Of a stretch of 64,000 nt of DNA, positions 7,782 to 16,414 are shown in pieces. The stretch comes from Sphingosinicella sp963974575. Lineage in GTDB: Bacteria > Pseudomonadota > Alphaproteobacteria > Sphingomonadales > Sphingomonadaceae. The notes beneath the pieces are model-generated. The model did no database searches. It had not been told where the DNA came from and worked only from the letters and a program-made list of their open reading frames with translations. The position numbers and the translations under genes are program-made. Each line of letters begins with the position of its first letter. The stretch's first letter is position 1. Location: assembly GCF_963974575.1 (NCBI RefSeq), contig NZ_CAXBBQ010000006.1, forward strand, positions 1 through 64,000, given 5' to 3'.

Positions 7782-7950
7782 GATGCGGTCTTCCTTGCCA
7801 AATGAGAAGGTACAGGCACGCATAAGCAACGTCAGGGCAGGATAGACGTTTGGATTTCCCCGTCCAGATGGTCCCAGACGGCGTTGCGATGAACCGGGGC
7901 ATTGGCTACAGCGTTCCCAACACAGCAGCCAAAAGCGACGAGGACGACGA

Positions 7951-8865
7951 ATGAAGATCACGAAAGCCGTGAAGGCCATCCTTTCGAACTATGAAAGCGA
8001 CAACCCCGGCACGAAGGCGAACCTCGCCCGCATCCTGATGCAGGGCCATCTCGGCGGCACCGGCAAGCTCATCATTCTCCCGGTCGACCAGGGCTTCGAA
8101 CATGGCCCGGCGCGGAGCTTCGCGGTCAACGAGCCGGCTTACGACCCGCACTACCATTTCCAGATCGCCATCGACGCGGGGCTTTCCGCCTATGCCGCGC
8201 CGCTCGGCATGATCGAGGCGGGCGCCGACACGTTCGCGGGCCAGATCCCGACGATCCTCAAGGTGAACAGCTCGAACAGCTGGGCGACCTCGATCAACCA
8301 GGCCGTCACCGGCACGGTCGACGACGCGCTGCGTCTCGGCTGTTCGGCCATTGGCTTCACCATCTATCCGGGCGCCGACGAGGTGTTCGATATGATGGAG
8401 GAAATCCGCGAAATGTCCGCCGAGGCGAAGTCGGTTGGCATTGCCACGGTGATCTGGTCGTATCCGCGCGGTGGCAATCTTTCGAAGGACGGCGAGCTGG
8501 CGCTCGATGTCGGCGCTTACGCCGCGCACATGGCTGCGCTGCTTGGCGCGCACATCATCAAGGTGAAGCTGCCGAGCGCGCACATCGAACAGAAGGATGC
8601 GCAGAAGGCGTACGAGAAGCTGGATGCCTCCACGCAGGCGAAGCGCGTGGCGCACGTCGTGAAGTCGTGCTTCAACGGCCGCCGCATCGTCGTCTTCTCG
8701 GGCGGCGCTGCGAAGGGCGCTGACGCCGTCTATCAGGACGCGCGCGACATTCGCGACGGCGGCGGCAACGGCTCGATCATCGGCCGCAACACCTTCCAGC
8801 GCCCGCGCGACGAGGCGATGGCCATGCTCGCGAAGCTGGTGAACATCTACAAGGGCAAGGAATAG
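7951..8865 (+). CDS. fbaB: Class I fructose-bisphosphate aldolase (FbaB/DhnA type)
   Basis: This 304-aa Schiff-base aldolase cleaves fructose-1,6-bisphosphate to triose phosphates. It has ILPVDQGFEHGPA near residue 45 and IIKVKLPS, whose K204 or K206 should include the Schiff-base lysine. VVFSGGAAKG and IIGRNTFQRP at the C-terminus form the phosphate site. The archaeal/bacterial DhnA form is distinct from the metal-dependent class II enzyme. It is divergent from the duplicated-domain secreted protein (169-bp gap) and starts a rightward group with an O-methyltransferase and thiE. Confidence 0.93.
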   Translation: MKITKAVKAILSNYESDNPGTKANLARILMQGHLGGTGKLIILPVDQGFEHGPARSFAVNEPAYDPHYHFQIAIDAGLSAYAAPLGMIEAGADTFAGQIPTILKVNSSNSWATSINQAVTGTVDDALRLGCSAIGFTIYPGADEVFDMMEEIREMSAEAKSVGIATVIWSYPRGGNLSKDGELALDVGAYAAHMAALLGAHIIKVKLPSAHIEQKDAQKAYEKLDASTQAKRVAHVVKSCFNGRRIVVFSGGAAKGADAVYQDARDIRDGGGNGSIIGRNTFQRPRDEAMAMLAKLVNIYKGKE

Positions 8866-8870
8866 GCCCG

Positions 8871-9539
8871 ATGTCCGTGGCCTCGGCCGAGGTTGACGCC
8901 TGGATCGCCGACCGTTTGATCGGCGACGATCCGGCGCTCGACGAGGCCCTGGCCCGCAATGCGGCCGAAGGCTTGCCTGCGATCGATGTATCGCCGGCGC
9001 AGGGCAAGCTGCTCCACATCCTCGCGCGCTCCATCGGCGCGTGGCGGATTCTGGAGGTCGGCACGCTCGGTGGCTACTCGACGATCTGGCTTGCGCGTGC
9101 GCTTCCCGATCACGGCGTGCTGGTGACGCTGGAAATTGATCCGCACCATGCCGAAGTCGCCCGCGCGAACCTTGATGCGGCGGGCGTCGGCGACAAGGTC
9201 GAGATCCGCGTCGGGCCGGCCGTCGAGATGCTGACCCGCATGGAGGCGGAAGGCGAAGGGCCTTTCGACCTCGTGTTCATCGACGCAGACAAGCCGAACA
9301 ACGTTGCTTATCTGAAGGCGGCGCTCGCAATCGCGAGGCCGGGATCGCTCATCATCGTCGACAATGTGGTGCGCGAGGGCCGCGTGACGGATGCGTCGAG
9401 CACGGACGCTGCGATCCTCGGTACGCGTGCGCTTTTCGATGTCATCGCTGCGGAGCCGCGGCTGACGGCCACGGCGATTCAGACCGTGGGTGCCAAGGGT
9501 TGGGACGGGTTTATGATCGCGGTGGTGAATGATGAATGA
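8871..9539 (+). CDS. SAM-dependent O-methyltransferase (family 3)
   Basis: This 222-aa protein has the catechol/caffeoyl-CoA-type O-methyltransferase fold. Motif I is ILEVGTLGGYSTIWLARALP, the acidic loop is LEIDPHHAEVARANL, and the metal-site region is FDLVFIDADKPNN. A second Asp follows in IIVDNVVREG. It probably methylates a small hydroxylated aromatic in a divalent-metal-dependent manner; the substrate is unknown. It lies 5 bp after the aldolase, and its end overlaps thiE by 11 bp, so the genes are likely co-transcribed without an obvious pathway link. Confidence 0.88.
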   Translation: MSVASAEVDAWIADRLIGDDPALDEALARNAAEGLPAIDVSPAQGKLLHILARSIGAWRILEVGTLGGYSTIWLARALPDHGVLVTLEIDPHHAEVARANLDAAGVGDKVEIRVGPAVEMLTRMEAEGEGPFDLVFIDADKPNNVAYLKAALAIARPGSLIIVDNVVREGRVTDASSTDAAILGTRALFDVIAAEPRLTATAIQTVGAKGWDGFMIAVVNDE

Positions 9540-10224
9540 TGACGATGTGGCGCTCGATCCCGGCTTTGCCGATCGTTTCGAGCAGGATAGGCGGCCGCCG
9601 TGCCAGCTCTATCTGATCTCGCCGGAGCGCTATGATCCGGGCTTTCCCGAAACGCTGAAGGCCGCGCTCGATGCGGGGCCTGTAGCGGCGTTCCAGCTTC
9701 GGCTGAAGGGTGTGGAGGACATGGAAATCCTGCGCGCCGGAGCCGCGCTGAAACCGATCCTCGCGGCCTACGATGTCGCCTTCATCCTTAATGACCGCGC
9801 CGACCTCGCGAAGGAACTGGGCGCCGATGGCGTGCATCTTGGGCAAGCCGACGGCAGCGTCGCTGCGGCACGCAGTCTGCTCGGCCACGACGCGCAGATC
9901 GGCGTCACCTGTCACGACAGCCGTCATTTCGCGATGGAAGCGGGTGAGGCGGGCGCTGATTATGTGGCGTTCGGGGCCTTCTATCCCACCACGACCAAGG
10001 TAACGACGCATCGTCCTGATCCGTCGATCCTCTCGTGGTGGACGACGATCAGCGAGATTCCTTGCGTCGCCATCGGCGGCATCACGGCAGAGAACGCCGC
10101 GCCGCTCGTTGCTGCCGGTGTGGACTTTCTGGCCGTTTCCAGTGCTGTCTGGGCGCATCCGGACGGCGCCGGGGCGGGCGTGAAAGCGTTTCAGAGCGTC
10201 CTTGAGCCCGCGCCCGCGCGCTGA
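9529..10224 (+). CDS. thiE: Thiamine-phosphate synthase ThiE-like
   Basis: This 231-aa TIM-barrel protein is of the TMP synthase/TenI superfamily, which joins HMP-PP and thiazole phosphate in vitamin B1 synthesis. Recognisable parts are AFQLRLKG, AFILNDRADLAKELGADGVHLGQ, YVAFGAFYPTTTK and CVAIGGITAEN. The Arg/Lys-Asn-Asp pattern fits ThiE better than TenI. Several relatives in this context are annotated only as thiamine phosphate synthase. No TPP riboswitch is visible upstream because the gene starts inside the O-methyltransferase gene. ATG 9529 or 9532 are both possible starts. Confidence 0.85.
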   Translation: MMNDDDVALDPGFADRFEQDRRPPCQLYLISPERYDPGFPETLKAALDAGPVAAFQLRLKGVEDMEILRAGAALKPILAAYDVAFILNDRADLAKELGADGVHLGQADGSVAAARSLLGHDAQIGVTCHDSRHFAMEAGEAGADYVAFGAFYPTTTKVTTHRPDPSILSWWTTISEIPCVAIGGITAENAAPLVAAGVDFLAVSSAVWAHPDGAGAGVKAFQSVLEPAPAR

Positions 10225-10262
10225 TAGATGCCGCCCAACCTTTCTTTCTCAGGAACGCACCC

Positions 10263-10826
10263 ATGAAGATCAGCGGCGTGGACATTCGTCCCGGCAACAT
10301 CATCGAATATGAAGGCGGGCTGTGGCGCGCCGTGAAGATCCAGCACACGCAGCCTGGCAAGGGCGGCGCCTACATGCAGGTGGAGTTGAAGAACCTCGTC
10401 GACGGCCGCAAGACCAACGTCCGCTTCCGCTCGTCGGAAACCGTGGAGCGCGTCCGGCTCGATACGAAGGACTTCCAGTTCCTCTACGCCGAAGGCGACA
10501 TGCTGACCTTCATGGACAAGGAGACCTACGAACAGGTCTCGCTGCCGCAGGATCTTCTCGGCGATGCCGCCGCGTTCCTTCAGGACGGCATGGACGTCGT
10601 CATGGAACTCTATGAAGAAAAGCCGCTTTCCGTTCAGCTTCCCGATCAGGTCGAAGCCACGATCGTGGAGGCCGATGCCGTGGTGAAGGGCCAGACGGCT
10701 TCGTCCAGCTACAAACCCGCGGTGCTCGACAACGGCGTGCGCATCATGGTGCCGCCGCACATCGCATCGGGCACGCGCATCGTCGTCGACGTCTACGAGC
10801 AGACCTACGTCCGCCGCGCGGACTGA
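10263..10826 (+). CDS. efp: Translation elongation factor P
   Basis: This 187-aa protein has the three OB/KOW-like domains of EF-P, which relieves ribosome stalling at polyproline stretches. The tip residue is K33 in QPGKGGAY, so it is a lysine-type EF-P of the sort modified by EpmA/EpmB in other bacteria; neither gene is in this window. The C-terminal signature is GTRIVVDVYEQTYVRR. It lies 11 bp before suhB. Confidence 0.97.
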   Translation: MKISGVDIRPGNIIEYEGGLWRAVKIQHTQPGKGGAYMQVELKNLVDGRKTNVRFRSSETVERVRLDTKDFQFLYAEGDMLTFMDKETYEQVSLPQDLLGDAAAFLQDGMDVVMELYEEKPLSVQLPDQVEATIVEADAVVKGQTASSSYKPAVLDNGVRIMVPPHIASGTRIVVDVYEQTYVRRAD

Positions 10827-10837
10827 TCGGAACCGTC

Positions 10838-11647
10838 ATGCCAGCCCATTCCGCCCTCATCACCATCATGGACAAGGCCGCGCGCAAGGCCGCGCCGCGG
10901 CTGCGCCGTGATTTCAATGAGGTGTCGCAGCTTCAGGTGTCCCGCAAGGGGCCGTCGGACTTCGTGTCCAACGCCGATCACGCCGCCGAGCGTACCATCG
11001 TCGAAATCCTCCGACAGGCACGTCCCGACTGGGGGCTGGTGCTGGAGGAGGGCGGCGAGGTCGAAGGCGATCCTTCGCGTCCGCGCTGGATCGTCGATCC
11101 GCTCGACGGCACATCGAACTTCCTGCACGGCATCCCGCACTTCGCGATCACCATCGCGGCGGAGCAGGACGGCCAGATCATTTCGGGCCTCGTCTATCAG
11201 CCGATGACCGACGAGAGCTTCTGGGCGGAGGCGGGCAGGGGCGCCTGGATTCAGAACCAGCGCCTGCGTGTTTCGGCGCGCAAGGAGCTCGGCGACAGCC
11301 TGATCGCCACCGGCGTGCCGTTTCGCGGCCACGGCGACTTCGATCAGTTCGATTCCATCCTGCAGGCGGTGGCGCCAAATGTCGCAGGCATTCGCCGCTT
11401 CGGTTCGGCCGCGCTCGATCTCGCCTGGGTCGCGGCAGGGCGCTACGACGGCTATTGGGAGGCGGGGCTCAACCTCTGGGATGTCGCCGCCGGTATCCTC
11501 CTGGTGCGCGAGGCCGGGGGCTTCGTCAGCGACTATCGCGGCGGCGACCGGCCGCTCGAACGGCGCGAGATCATCGCTTCAAACAGCGCTATTCAGACGC
11601 GTTTGCATAAACTCATCGGCGGGGCTCTTCGCACCGCAGCAAAGTGA
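10838..11647 (+). CDS. suhB: Inositol-1-monophosphatase family protein (SuhB-like)
   Basis: This 269-aa Mg-dependent phosphatase has the family motif WIVDPLDGTSNFLHG and a second metal-site motif in WDVAAGILLVREAGG. In E. coli SuhB hydrolyses inositol monophosphates and also acts in rRNA antitermination. It sits directly after efp, a conserved alphaproteobacterial pairing. It may functionally connect with the inositol-phosphate genes around 33-36 kb by supplying free inositol, but that link is only inference. Confidence 0.92.
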   Translation: MPAHSALITIMDKAARKAAPRLRRDFNEVSQLQVSRKGPSDFVSNADHAAERTIVEILRQARPDWGLVLEEGGEVEGDPSRPRWIVDPLDGTSNFLHGIPHFAITIAAEQDGQIISGLVYQPMTDESFWAEAGRGAWIQNQRLRVSARKELGDSLIATGVPFRGHGDFDQFDSILQAVAPNVAGIRRFGSAALDLAWVAAGRYDGYWEAGLNLWDVAAGILLVREAGGFVSDYRGGDRPLERREIIASNSAIQTRLHKLIGGALRTAAK

Positions 11648-11670
11648 TTTCAAAAGGCAGGCTTACAGCC

Positions 11671-11699
11671 TTGCAAGCCCGCTGACACGCGCCTAAAAG
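11671..11699 (+). promoter_or_regulatory. Candidate promoter of the nuo operon
   Basis: TTGCAA (11671-11676) and TAAAAG (11694-11699) are separated by exactly 17 bp in the only gap before nuoA, giving a start near 11706 and a leader of about 20 nt. The boxes match the sigma-70 consensus at four of six positions each. This is sequence resemblance only. Confidence 0.45.
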
Positions 11700-11724
11700 C
11701 GCCGCGAACATCAGGGAATCGCGT

Positions 11725-12102
11725 ATGCAATCGGTCGCGGCGGAGTATCTGCCGATCCTCTTGTTTCTGGGCGTCGCGGTGGTGCTGTCGGGCGTTTTCG
11801 TCGGCCTGCCGGTGCTTGTTTCGAACCTCACCGGAACCAACAAGCCGGACCCCAACAAGCTTGCGGAATATGAGTGCGGTTTCCCCGCCTTCGAAGACGC
11901 GCGCCGCCAGTTCGACGTGCGCTTCTATCTGGTGTCGATCCTGTTCATCATCTTCGATCTCGAGGTCGCGTTCCTGTTCCCGTGGGCGGTCAGCCTCGGG
12001 GCGACGGGCGTGTTCGGCTGGGCATCGATGATGGTGTTCCTCGGTATCCTCACCATCGGTTTCATCTACGAATGGAAGAAGGGCGCGCTGGAATGGGAGT
12101 AG
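11725..12102 (+). CDS. nuoA: NADH-quinone oxidoreductase subunit A
   Basis: This 125-aa membrane subunit of complex I has three TM helices (about 9-31, 66-88 and 95-117). The characteristic YECGFPAFEDARRQFDVRFY loop between TM1 and TM2 contains the conserved Cys near the quinone site. It is the first gene of a complete nuoA-N operon. Its stop overlaps the nuoB start. Confidence 0.96.
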   Translation: MQSVAAEYLPILLFLGVAVVLSGVFVGLPVLVSNLTGTNKPDPNKLAEYECGFPAFEDARRQFDVRFYLVSILFIIFDLEVAFLFPWAVSLGATGVFGWASMMVFLGILTIGFIYEWKKGALEWE

Positions 12103-12638
12103 AGACCCAAATGGCGCCTGCCGGCTCCGGTATCATCATGCCGGACCAGGGCTTCGTCGACGACATCAACAGCGAGGTGTCCAACAAGGGCTTCCTCGTC
12201 ACCTCGACCGAGGAGCTGTTCCACTGGGCGCGCACCGGCTCCTTGTGGTGGATGACCTTCGGCCTTGCCTGCTGCGCGGTCGAGATGATGCATTCGAGCA
12301 TGCCGCGCTACGACCTTGAGCGTTTCGGCGCTGCGCCGCGCGCATCTCCGCGCCAGTCGGACGTGATGATCGTCGCGGGCACGCTCTGCAACAAGATGGC
12401 CCCGGCGCTGCGCCGCGTGTACGACCAGATGTCGGAGCCGCGCTACGTCATCTCGATGGGCAGCTGCGCCAACGGCGGCGGCTACTACCACTACAGCTAT
12501 TCGGTGGTGCGCGGCTGCGACCGCATCGTGCCCGTCGACATCTACGTGCCGGGCTGCCCGCCGACTGCTGAAGCGCTGCTTTACGGCATCCTGCAGCTGC
12601 AGCGGAAGATCCGCCGCGTGGGGACGTTCGAACGATGA
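12093..12638 (+). CDS. nuoB: NADH-quinone oxidoreductase subunit B
   Basis: This 181-aa peripheral-arm subunit carries the N2 4Fe-4S cluster next to the quinone site. Ligand motifs are FGLACCAVEMM, SMGSCANGGG and VPGCPP. I chose ATG 12093, inside the nuoA end, because MGVETQ matches related proteins. ATG 12111 (MAPAGSG), preceded by GGGAG, is a real alternative. The reading frame extends further upstream only as a shadow of nuoA. It overlaps nuoC by 4 bp. Confidence 0.95.
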   Translation: MGVETQMAPAGSGIIMPDQGFVDDINSEVSNKGFLVTSTEELFHWARTGSLWWMTFGLACCAVEMMHSSMPRYDLERFGAAPRASPRQSDVMIVAGTLCNKMAPALRRVYDQMSEPRYVISMGSCANGGGYYHYSYSVVRGCDRIVPVDIYVPGCPPTAEALLYGILQLQRKIRRVGTFER

Positions 12639-13264
12639 AAAGCCCCGCGCCCCGCACCTCTTCCGACGAAGGCGTCGTCGAAGCCGCACGCGCCGCGCTC
12701 GGTGATCTCGTCATCGATGCTGCCGAGCACGCCTTCGAGGTGACGCTCACCGTTCATCGCCGCGATCTTTACAAGGCGCTCGAAGCGCTGCGTGATACGC
12801 CCGGCCTTGAATACCAGCAGCTCATGGAGATCGCGGGCGTTGACTATCCGGAGCGCCCCGAGCGTTTCGAAGTGAACTACTGCCTGCTGTCGCTGACGAA
12901 GAATCGCCGCATCCGCGTGAAGACGCTCACCGACGAAAAGCACGCCGTGCCGTCCGTCGTCGACCTCTGGCCGGTCGCGGGCTGGCTGGAGCGCGAAGTG
13001 TGGGACATGTACGGCGTCCGCTTCGACGGCAACCCCGATCATCGCCGCATCCTCACCGACTACGGCTTCACCGGGCATCCTTTCCGCAAGGACTTCCCGC
13101 TCACCGGCTATGTCGAGCTGCGCTATTCCGAAGAGCACAAGCGCGTCGTTTACGAACCCGTGAAGCTCGCGCAGGATTTCCGCAGCTTCGATTTCATGAG
13201 CCCTTGGGAAGGCGCCGAATACGTGCTGCCGGGCGATGAGAAGGCGGAAGGAAAGCCTGTCTGA
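12635..13264 (+). CDS. nuoC: NADH-quinone oxidoreductase subunit C
   Basis: This 209-aa 30-kDa-type peripheral subunit has the family signature WLEREVWDMYGVRFDGNPD and the FRKDFPLTGYVE loop. It is separate from nuoD, unlike the fused NuoCD of enterobacteria. Its TGA overlaps the nuoD ATG by one base. Residues after 185 (EYVLPGDEK) form the usual short acidic/basic tail. Confidence 0.95.
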   Translation: MKSPAPRTSSDEGVVEAARAALGDLVIDAAEHAFEVTLTVHRRDLYKALEALRDTPGLEYQQLMEIAGVDYPERPERFEVNYCLLSLTKNRRIRVKTLTDEKHAVPSVVDLWPVAGWLEREVWDMYGVRFDGNPDHRRILTDYGFTGHPFRKDFPLTGYVELRYSEEHKRVVYEPVKLAQDFRSFDFMSPWEGAEYVLPGDEKAEGKPV

Positions 13265-14472
13265 TGGCCGAAGTCGCAACCACGACGCCCACGACTGGCG
13301 ACGTCGAAATCCAGAACTACACGATCAACTTCGGCCCGCAGCACCCGGCGGCGCACGGCGTGCTGCGCCTCGTCATGGAGCTGGACGGCGAGATCATCGA
13401 GCGCTGCGATCCGCACATTGGCCTGCTCCATCGCGGCACCGAGAAGCTGATCGAGTACAAGACCTACCTGCAGGCGCTGCCCTACATGGACCGGCTCGAC
13501 TACGTGTCGCCGATGTCCATGGAGCACAGTTACGTGCTCGCCATCGAAAAGCTGCTCGATATCGAGGTGCCGCTGCGCGCCCAGTATATCCGCGTGCTGT
13601 TCGCGGAGCTGACGCGCATTGCGAACCACATCCTCAACACCACCGCGCACGCGATGGATGTCGGCGCGCTGACGCCGATCCTGTGGCTGTTCGAGGAACG
13701 CGAGGAATTGCTCGGCTTCTATGAGCGGGCCTCCGGCGCGCGCTTCCATGCGGCATACTTCCGTCCGGGCGGCGTCCATCAGGACCTGCCACCGAAGCTG
13801 ATCGCCGACATCGCCGACTGGGCCGATGCCTTCCCGAAGGCGCTCGCCGACTTCGAGGCGCTGATCTGCGACAACCGCATCTTCAAGCAGCGCAACGTCG
13901 ATATCGGCATCATCAGCGAGCAGGACGCGGTGGCGTGGGGCTTCTCCGGCCCCTGCATTCGCGGCTCCGGCCTGCCGTGGGATCTCCGCAAGTCGCAGCC
14001 CTATGAGGTTTACGACCGCATGGAATTCGACGTCCCGGTCGGCAAGAACGGCGACTGCTACGACCGCTTCATGGTCCGCATCGAGGAGATGAAGCAGTCG
14101 CTGCGCATCATCAAGCAGTGCCTGAACGAGATGCCGGAAGGCCCGATCGCCAGCCTCGATCGCAAGGTGGTGCCGCCCAAGCGCGGCGAGATGAAGCGCT
14201 CGATGGAGGCGCTCATCCACCACTTCAAGCTCTACACTGAAGGCTTCCACGTCCCGGCGGGCGAGGTTTACGTCGCCACCGAAAGCCCCAAGGGCGAGTT
14301 CGGCATCTATCTGGTGGCTGACGGCACCAACAAGCCGTACCGCTGCAAGATCCGCCCAACGGGCTTCTCGCACCTGCAGGCGATGGATTTCCTCTGCAAG
14401 GGTCACATGCTCGCCGACGCACCCGCCGTGCTCGGTAGTCTCGATATCGTTTTCGGTGAGGTCGACCGGTGA
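13264..14472 (+). CDS. nuoD: NADH-quinone oxidoreductase subunit D
   Basis: This 402-aa 49-kDa-type subunit forms the quinone cavity with NuoB. It has FGPQHPAAHGVLRLVMELDG near residue 22, IGLLHRGTEKLIEYKTYLQ, and the tail AVLGSLDIVFGEVDR. Length and motifs are normal for an alphaproteobacterial NuoD. It overlaps nuoE by 4 bp. Confidence 0.97.
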   Translation: MAEVATTTPTTGDVEIQNYTINFGPQHPAAHGVLRLVMELDGEIIERCDPHIGLLHRGTEKLIEYKTYLQALPYMDRLDYVSPMSMEHSYVLAIEKLLDIEVPLRAQYIRVLFAELTRIANHILNTTAHAMDVGALTPILWLFEEREELLGFYERASGARFHAAYFRPGGVHQDLPPKLIADIADWADAFPKALADFEALICDNRIFKQRNVDIGIISEQDAVAWGFSGPCIRGSGLPWDLRKSQPYEVYDRMEFDVPVGKNGDCYDRFMVRIEEMKQSLRIIKQCLNEMPEGPIASLDRKVVPPKRGEMKRSMEALIHHFKLYTEGFHVPAGEVYVATESPKGEFGIYLVADGTNKPYRCKIRPTGFSHLQAMDFLCKGHMLADAPAVLGSLDIVFGEVDR

Positions 14473-15101
14473 GTCACGCCGCTTCAGCAACGCCCGAACA
14501 GCATCACGCGTTCGATGGCTTCGATTGGACTCCTGAGAACGCCAAGCGCGTGAAGGTTATCCTTGCGCGCTATCCGGAGGCGCGCAGACAATCGGCCGTG
14601 ATGCCGCTCCTCGATCTCGCGCAGCGCCAGGTCGGCGCGCAGACGAAGACGCAGGGCTGGCTGCCGATCCCGGTGATCGAATTCATCGCCGGGATGCTCG
14701 GCATGCCGTATATCCGCGTGCTCGAGGTCGCGACCTTTTACACGATGTACAACCTCGCGCCCGTCGGCCGCCACCATGTGCAGGTCTGTGGGACGACGCC
14801 CTGTATGCTGCGCGGTTCGGACGACGTGATGCAGGCGTGCAAGGACAAGGGGCTCGCCAAGGGGCACACGACCGAGGACGGCCTTTTCACGCTCACCGAG
14901 GTCGAATGCATGGGCACCTGCGCGAACGCGCCGATGGTGCAGATCAACGACGACAATTACGAAGACCTCGACTACGCGAGCATGACGCGCATCCTCGACG
15001 AGCTTGCCGCCGGCAAGACGCCGAAGCCCGGCCCGCAGGTCGATCGCCAGAACAGCGCGCCCGTGGGCGGACCCCGTGTTCTCAAGGAGTTCATGGCATG
15101 A
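14469..15101 (+). CDS. nuoE: NADH-quinone oxidoreductase subunit E
   Basis: This 210-aa thioredoxin-fold 24-kDa subunit binds the N1a 2Fe-2S cluster. Ligands lie in VCGTTPCMLRG and VECMGTCANAPM. It uses a GTG start overlapping the nuoD stop (GTGA). A C-terminal extension beyond the domain (about residues 175-210, Pro/Gln-rich) is typical of alphaproteobacteria. It overlaps nuoF by 4 bp. Confidence 0.95.
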   Translation: MSHAASATPEQHHAFDGFDWTPENAKRVKVILARYPEARRQSAVMPLLDLAQRQVGAQTKTQGWLPIPVIEFIAGMLGMPYIRVLEVATFYTMYNLAPVGRHHVQVCGTTPCMLRGSDDVMQACKDKGLAKGHTTEDGLFTLTEVECMGTCANAPMVQINDDNYEDLDYASMTRILDELAAGKTPKPGPQVDRQNSAPVGGPRVLKEFMA

Positions 15102-16405
15102 CCATTGCGCCGCTTGAGGACAAGGACCGGATTTTCACGAACCTTTACGGGTTCCAGGATTGGGGCGTCAAAGGCGCGCTGAAGCGCGGCGACTGGGATG
15201 GCACCAAGGATTTCCTCGCCAAGGGGCAGGACTGGATCATCGAGCAGGTGAAGGCGTCCGGCCTTCGCGGGCGCGGCGGCGCGGGCTTCCCCACCGGGCT
15301 CAAATGGTCCTTCATGCCGAAGGAACCGCGCGAGGATCGCCCGTCCTACCTCGTCATCAACGCCGACGAGTCCGAGCCCGGCTCGTGCAAGGACCGCGAG
15401 ATCATCCGCCATGATCCGCACAAGCTGATCGAAGGCGCGCTGATCGCCGGTTTCGCGATGCGCGCGAAGGCCGCGTACATCTATATTCGCGGCGAGTTCA
15501 TCCGCGAGGCCGAGACACTGTTCGCGGCCGTGGAGCAGGCCTACGACAAGGGCCTCATCGGCAAGAACGCCTGCGGTTCGGGCTATGATTTCGACGTCTA
15601 CGTCCATCGCGGCGCGGGCGCGTACATCTGCGGCGAGGAAACCGCGCTCCTCGAAAGCCTTGAAGGCAAGAAGGGCCAGCCGCGTCTGAAACCGCCGTTC
15701 CCGGCGGGCGCAGGTCTCTACGGCTGCCCGACGACAGTGAACAACGTCGAGAGCATCGCGGTCGTCCCGACGATCCTGCGGCGCGGCGCCGAATGGTTCG
15801 CGGGCTTCGGCCGCCCGAACAACCTCGGCACCAAGCTCTTCCAGATCTCCGGCCATGTGAACACGCCCTGCGTCGTTGAAGAAACGATGGGCATCAGCTT
15901 CCGCGAGCTCATTGAAAAGCACGGCGGCGGCATTCGCGGCGGCTGGGACAATCTGCTCGCGGTCATCCCCGGCGGCTCGTCCGTGCCGCTCGTGCCCGCC
16001 GAACAGATCATGGACGCGCCGATGGACTTCGACGGGCTCCGTGAACTCAAGTCCGGCCTCGGCACGGCGGCGGTGATCGTCATGGACAAGTCGACCGACA
16101 TCGTCCGCGCGATCAGCCGCATCTCCTATTTCTACAAGCACGAAAGCTGCGGGCAATGTACGCCCTGCCGCGAAGGCACCGGCTGGATGTGGCGCGTGAT
16201 GGAGCGGCTGCGCACCGGCGACGCCGATCTTTCGGAAATCGACACGCTGCTCGACGTCACCACCGAGGTCGAAGGCCACACCATCTGCGCGCTCGGCGAC
16301 GCGGCCGCTTGGCCCATCCAGGGCCTCATCCGCCACTTCCGCCCGGAACTTGAGCGCCGCATCAACGAACGCAAGGGCGCTGCCCTCGCCGTGGCGGCAG
16401 AGTAG
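15098..16405 (+). CDS. nuoF: NADH-quinone oxidoreductase subunit F
   Basis: This 435-aa 51-kDa subunit binds NADH, FMN and the N3 4Fe-4S cluster. The NADH-binding GRGGAGFPTG is near residue 61, YICGEETALLESLEG follows, and the cluster motif ESCGQCTPCREG is near residue 350. ATG 15098 is chosen because upstream codons of the same frame are out-of-frame shadow of nuoE. Confidence 0.97.
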   Translation: MTIAPLEDKDRIFTNLYGFQDWGVKGALKRGDWDGTKDFLAKGQDWIIEQVKASGLRGRGGAGFPTGLKWSFMPKEPREDRPSYLVINADESEPGSCKDREIIRHDPHKLIEGALIAGFAMRAKAAYIYIRGEFIREAETLFAAVEQAYDKGLIGKNACGSGYDFDVYVHRGAGAYICGEETALLESLEGKKGQPRLKPPFPAGAGLYGCPTTVNNVESIAVVPTILRRGAEWFAGFGRPNNLGTKLFQISGHVNTPCVVEETMGISFRELIEKHGGGIRGGWDNLLAVIPGGSSVPLVPAEQIMDAPMDFDGLRELKSGLGTAAVIVMDKSTDIVRAISRISYFYKHESCGQCTPCREGTGWMWRVMERLRTGDADLSEIDTLLDVTTEVEGHTICALGDAAAWPIQGLIRHFRPELERRINERKGAALAVAAE

Positions 16406-16414
16406 GAAAGTCTG

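Noticed and set aside
9400..9530. TPP riboswitch before thiE
   Set aside because: The region is coding sequence of the O-methyltransferase and lacks the conserved CUGAGA-type core.
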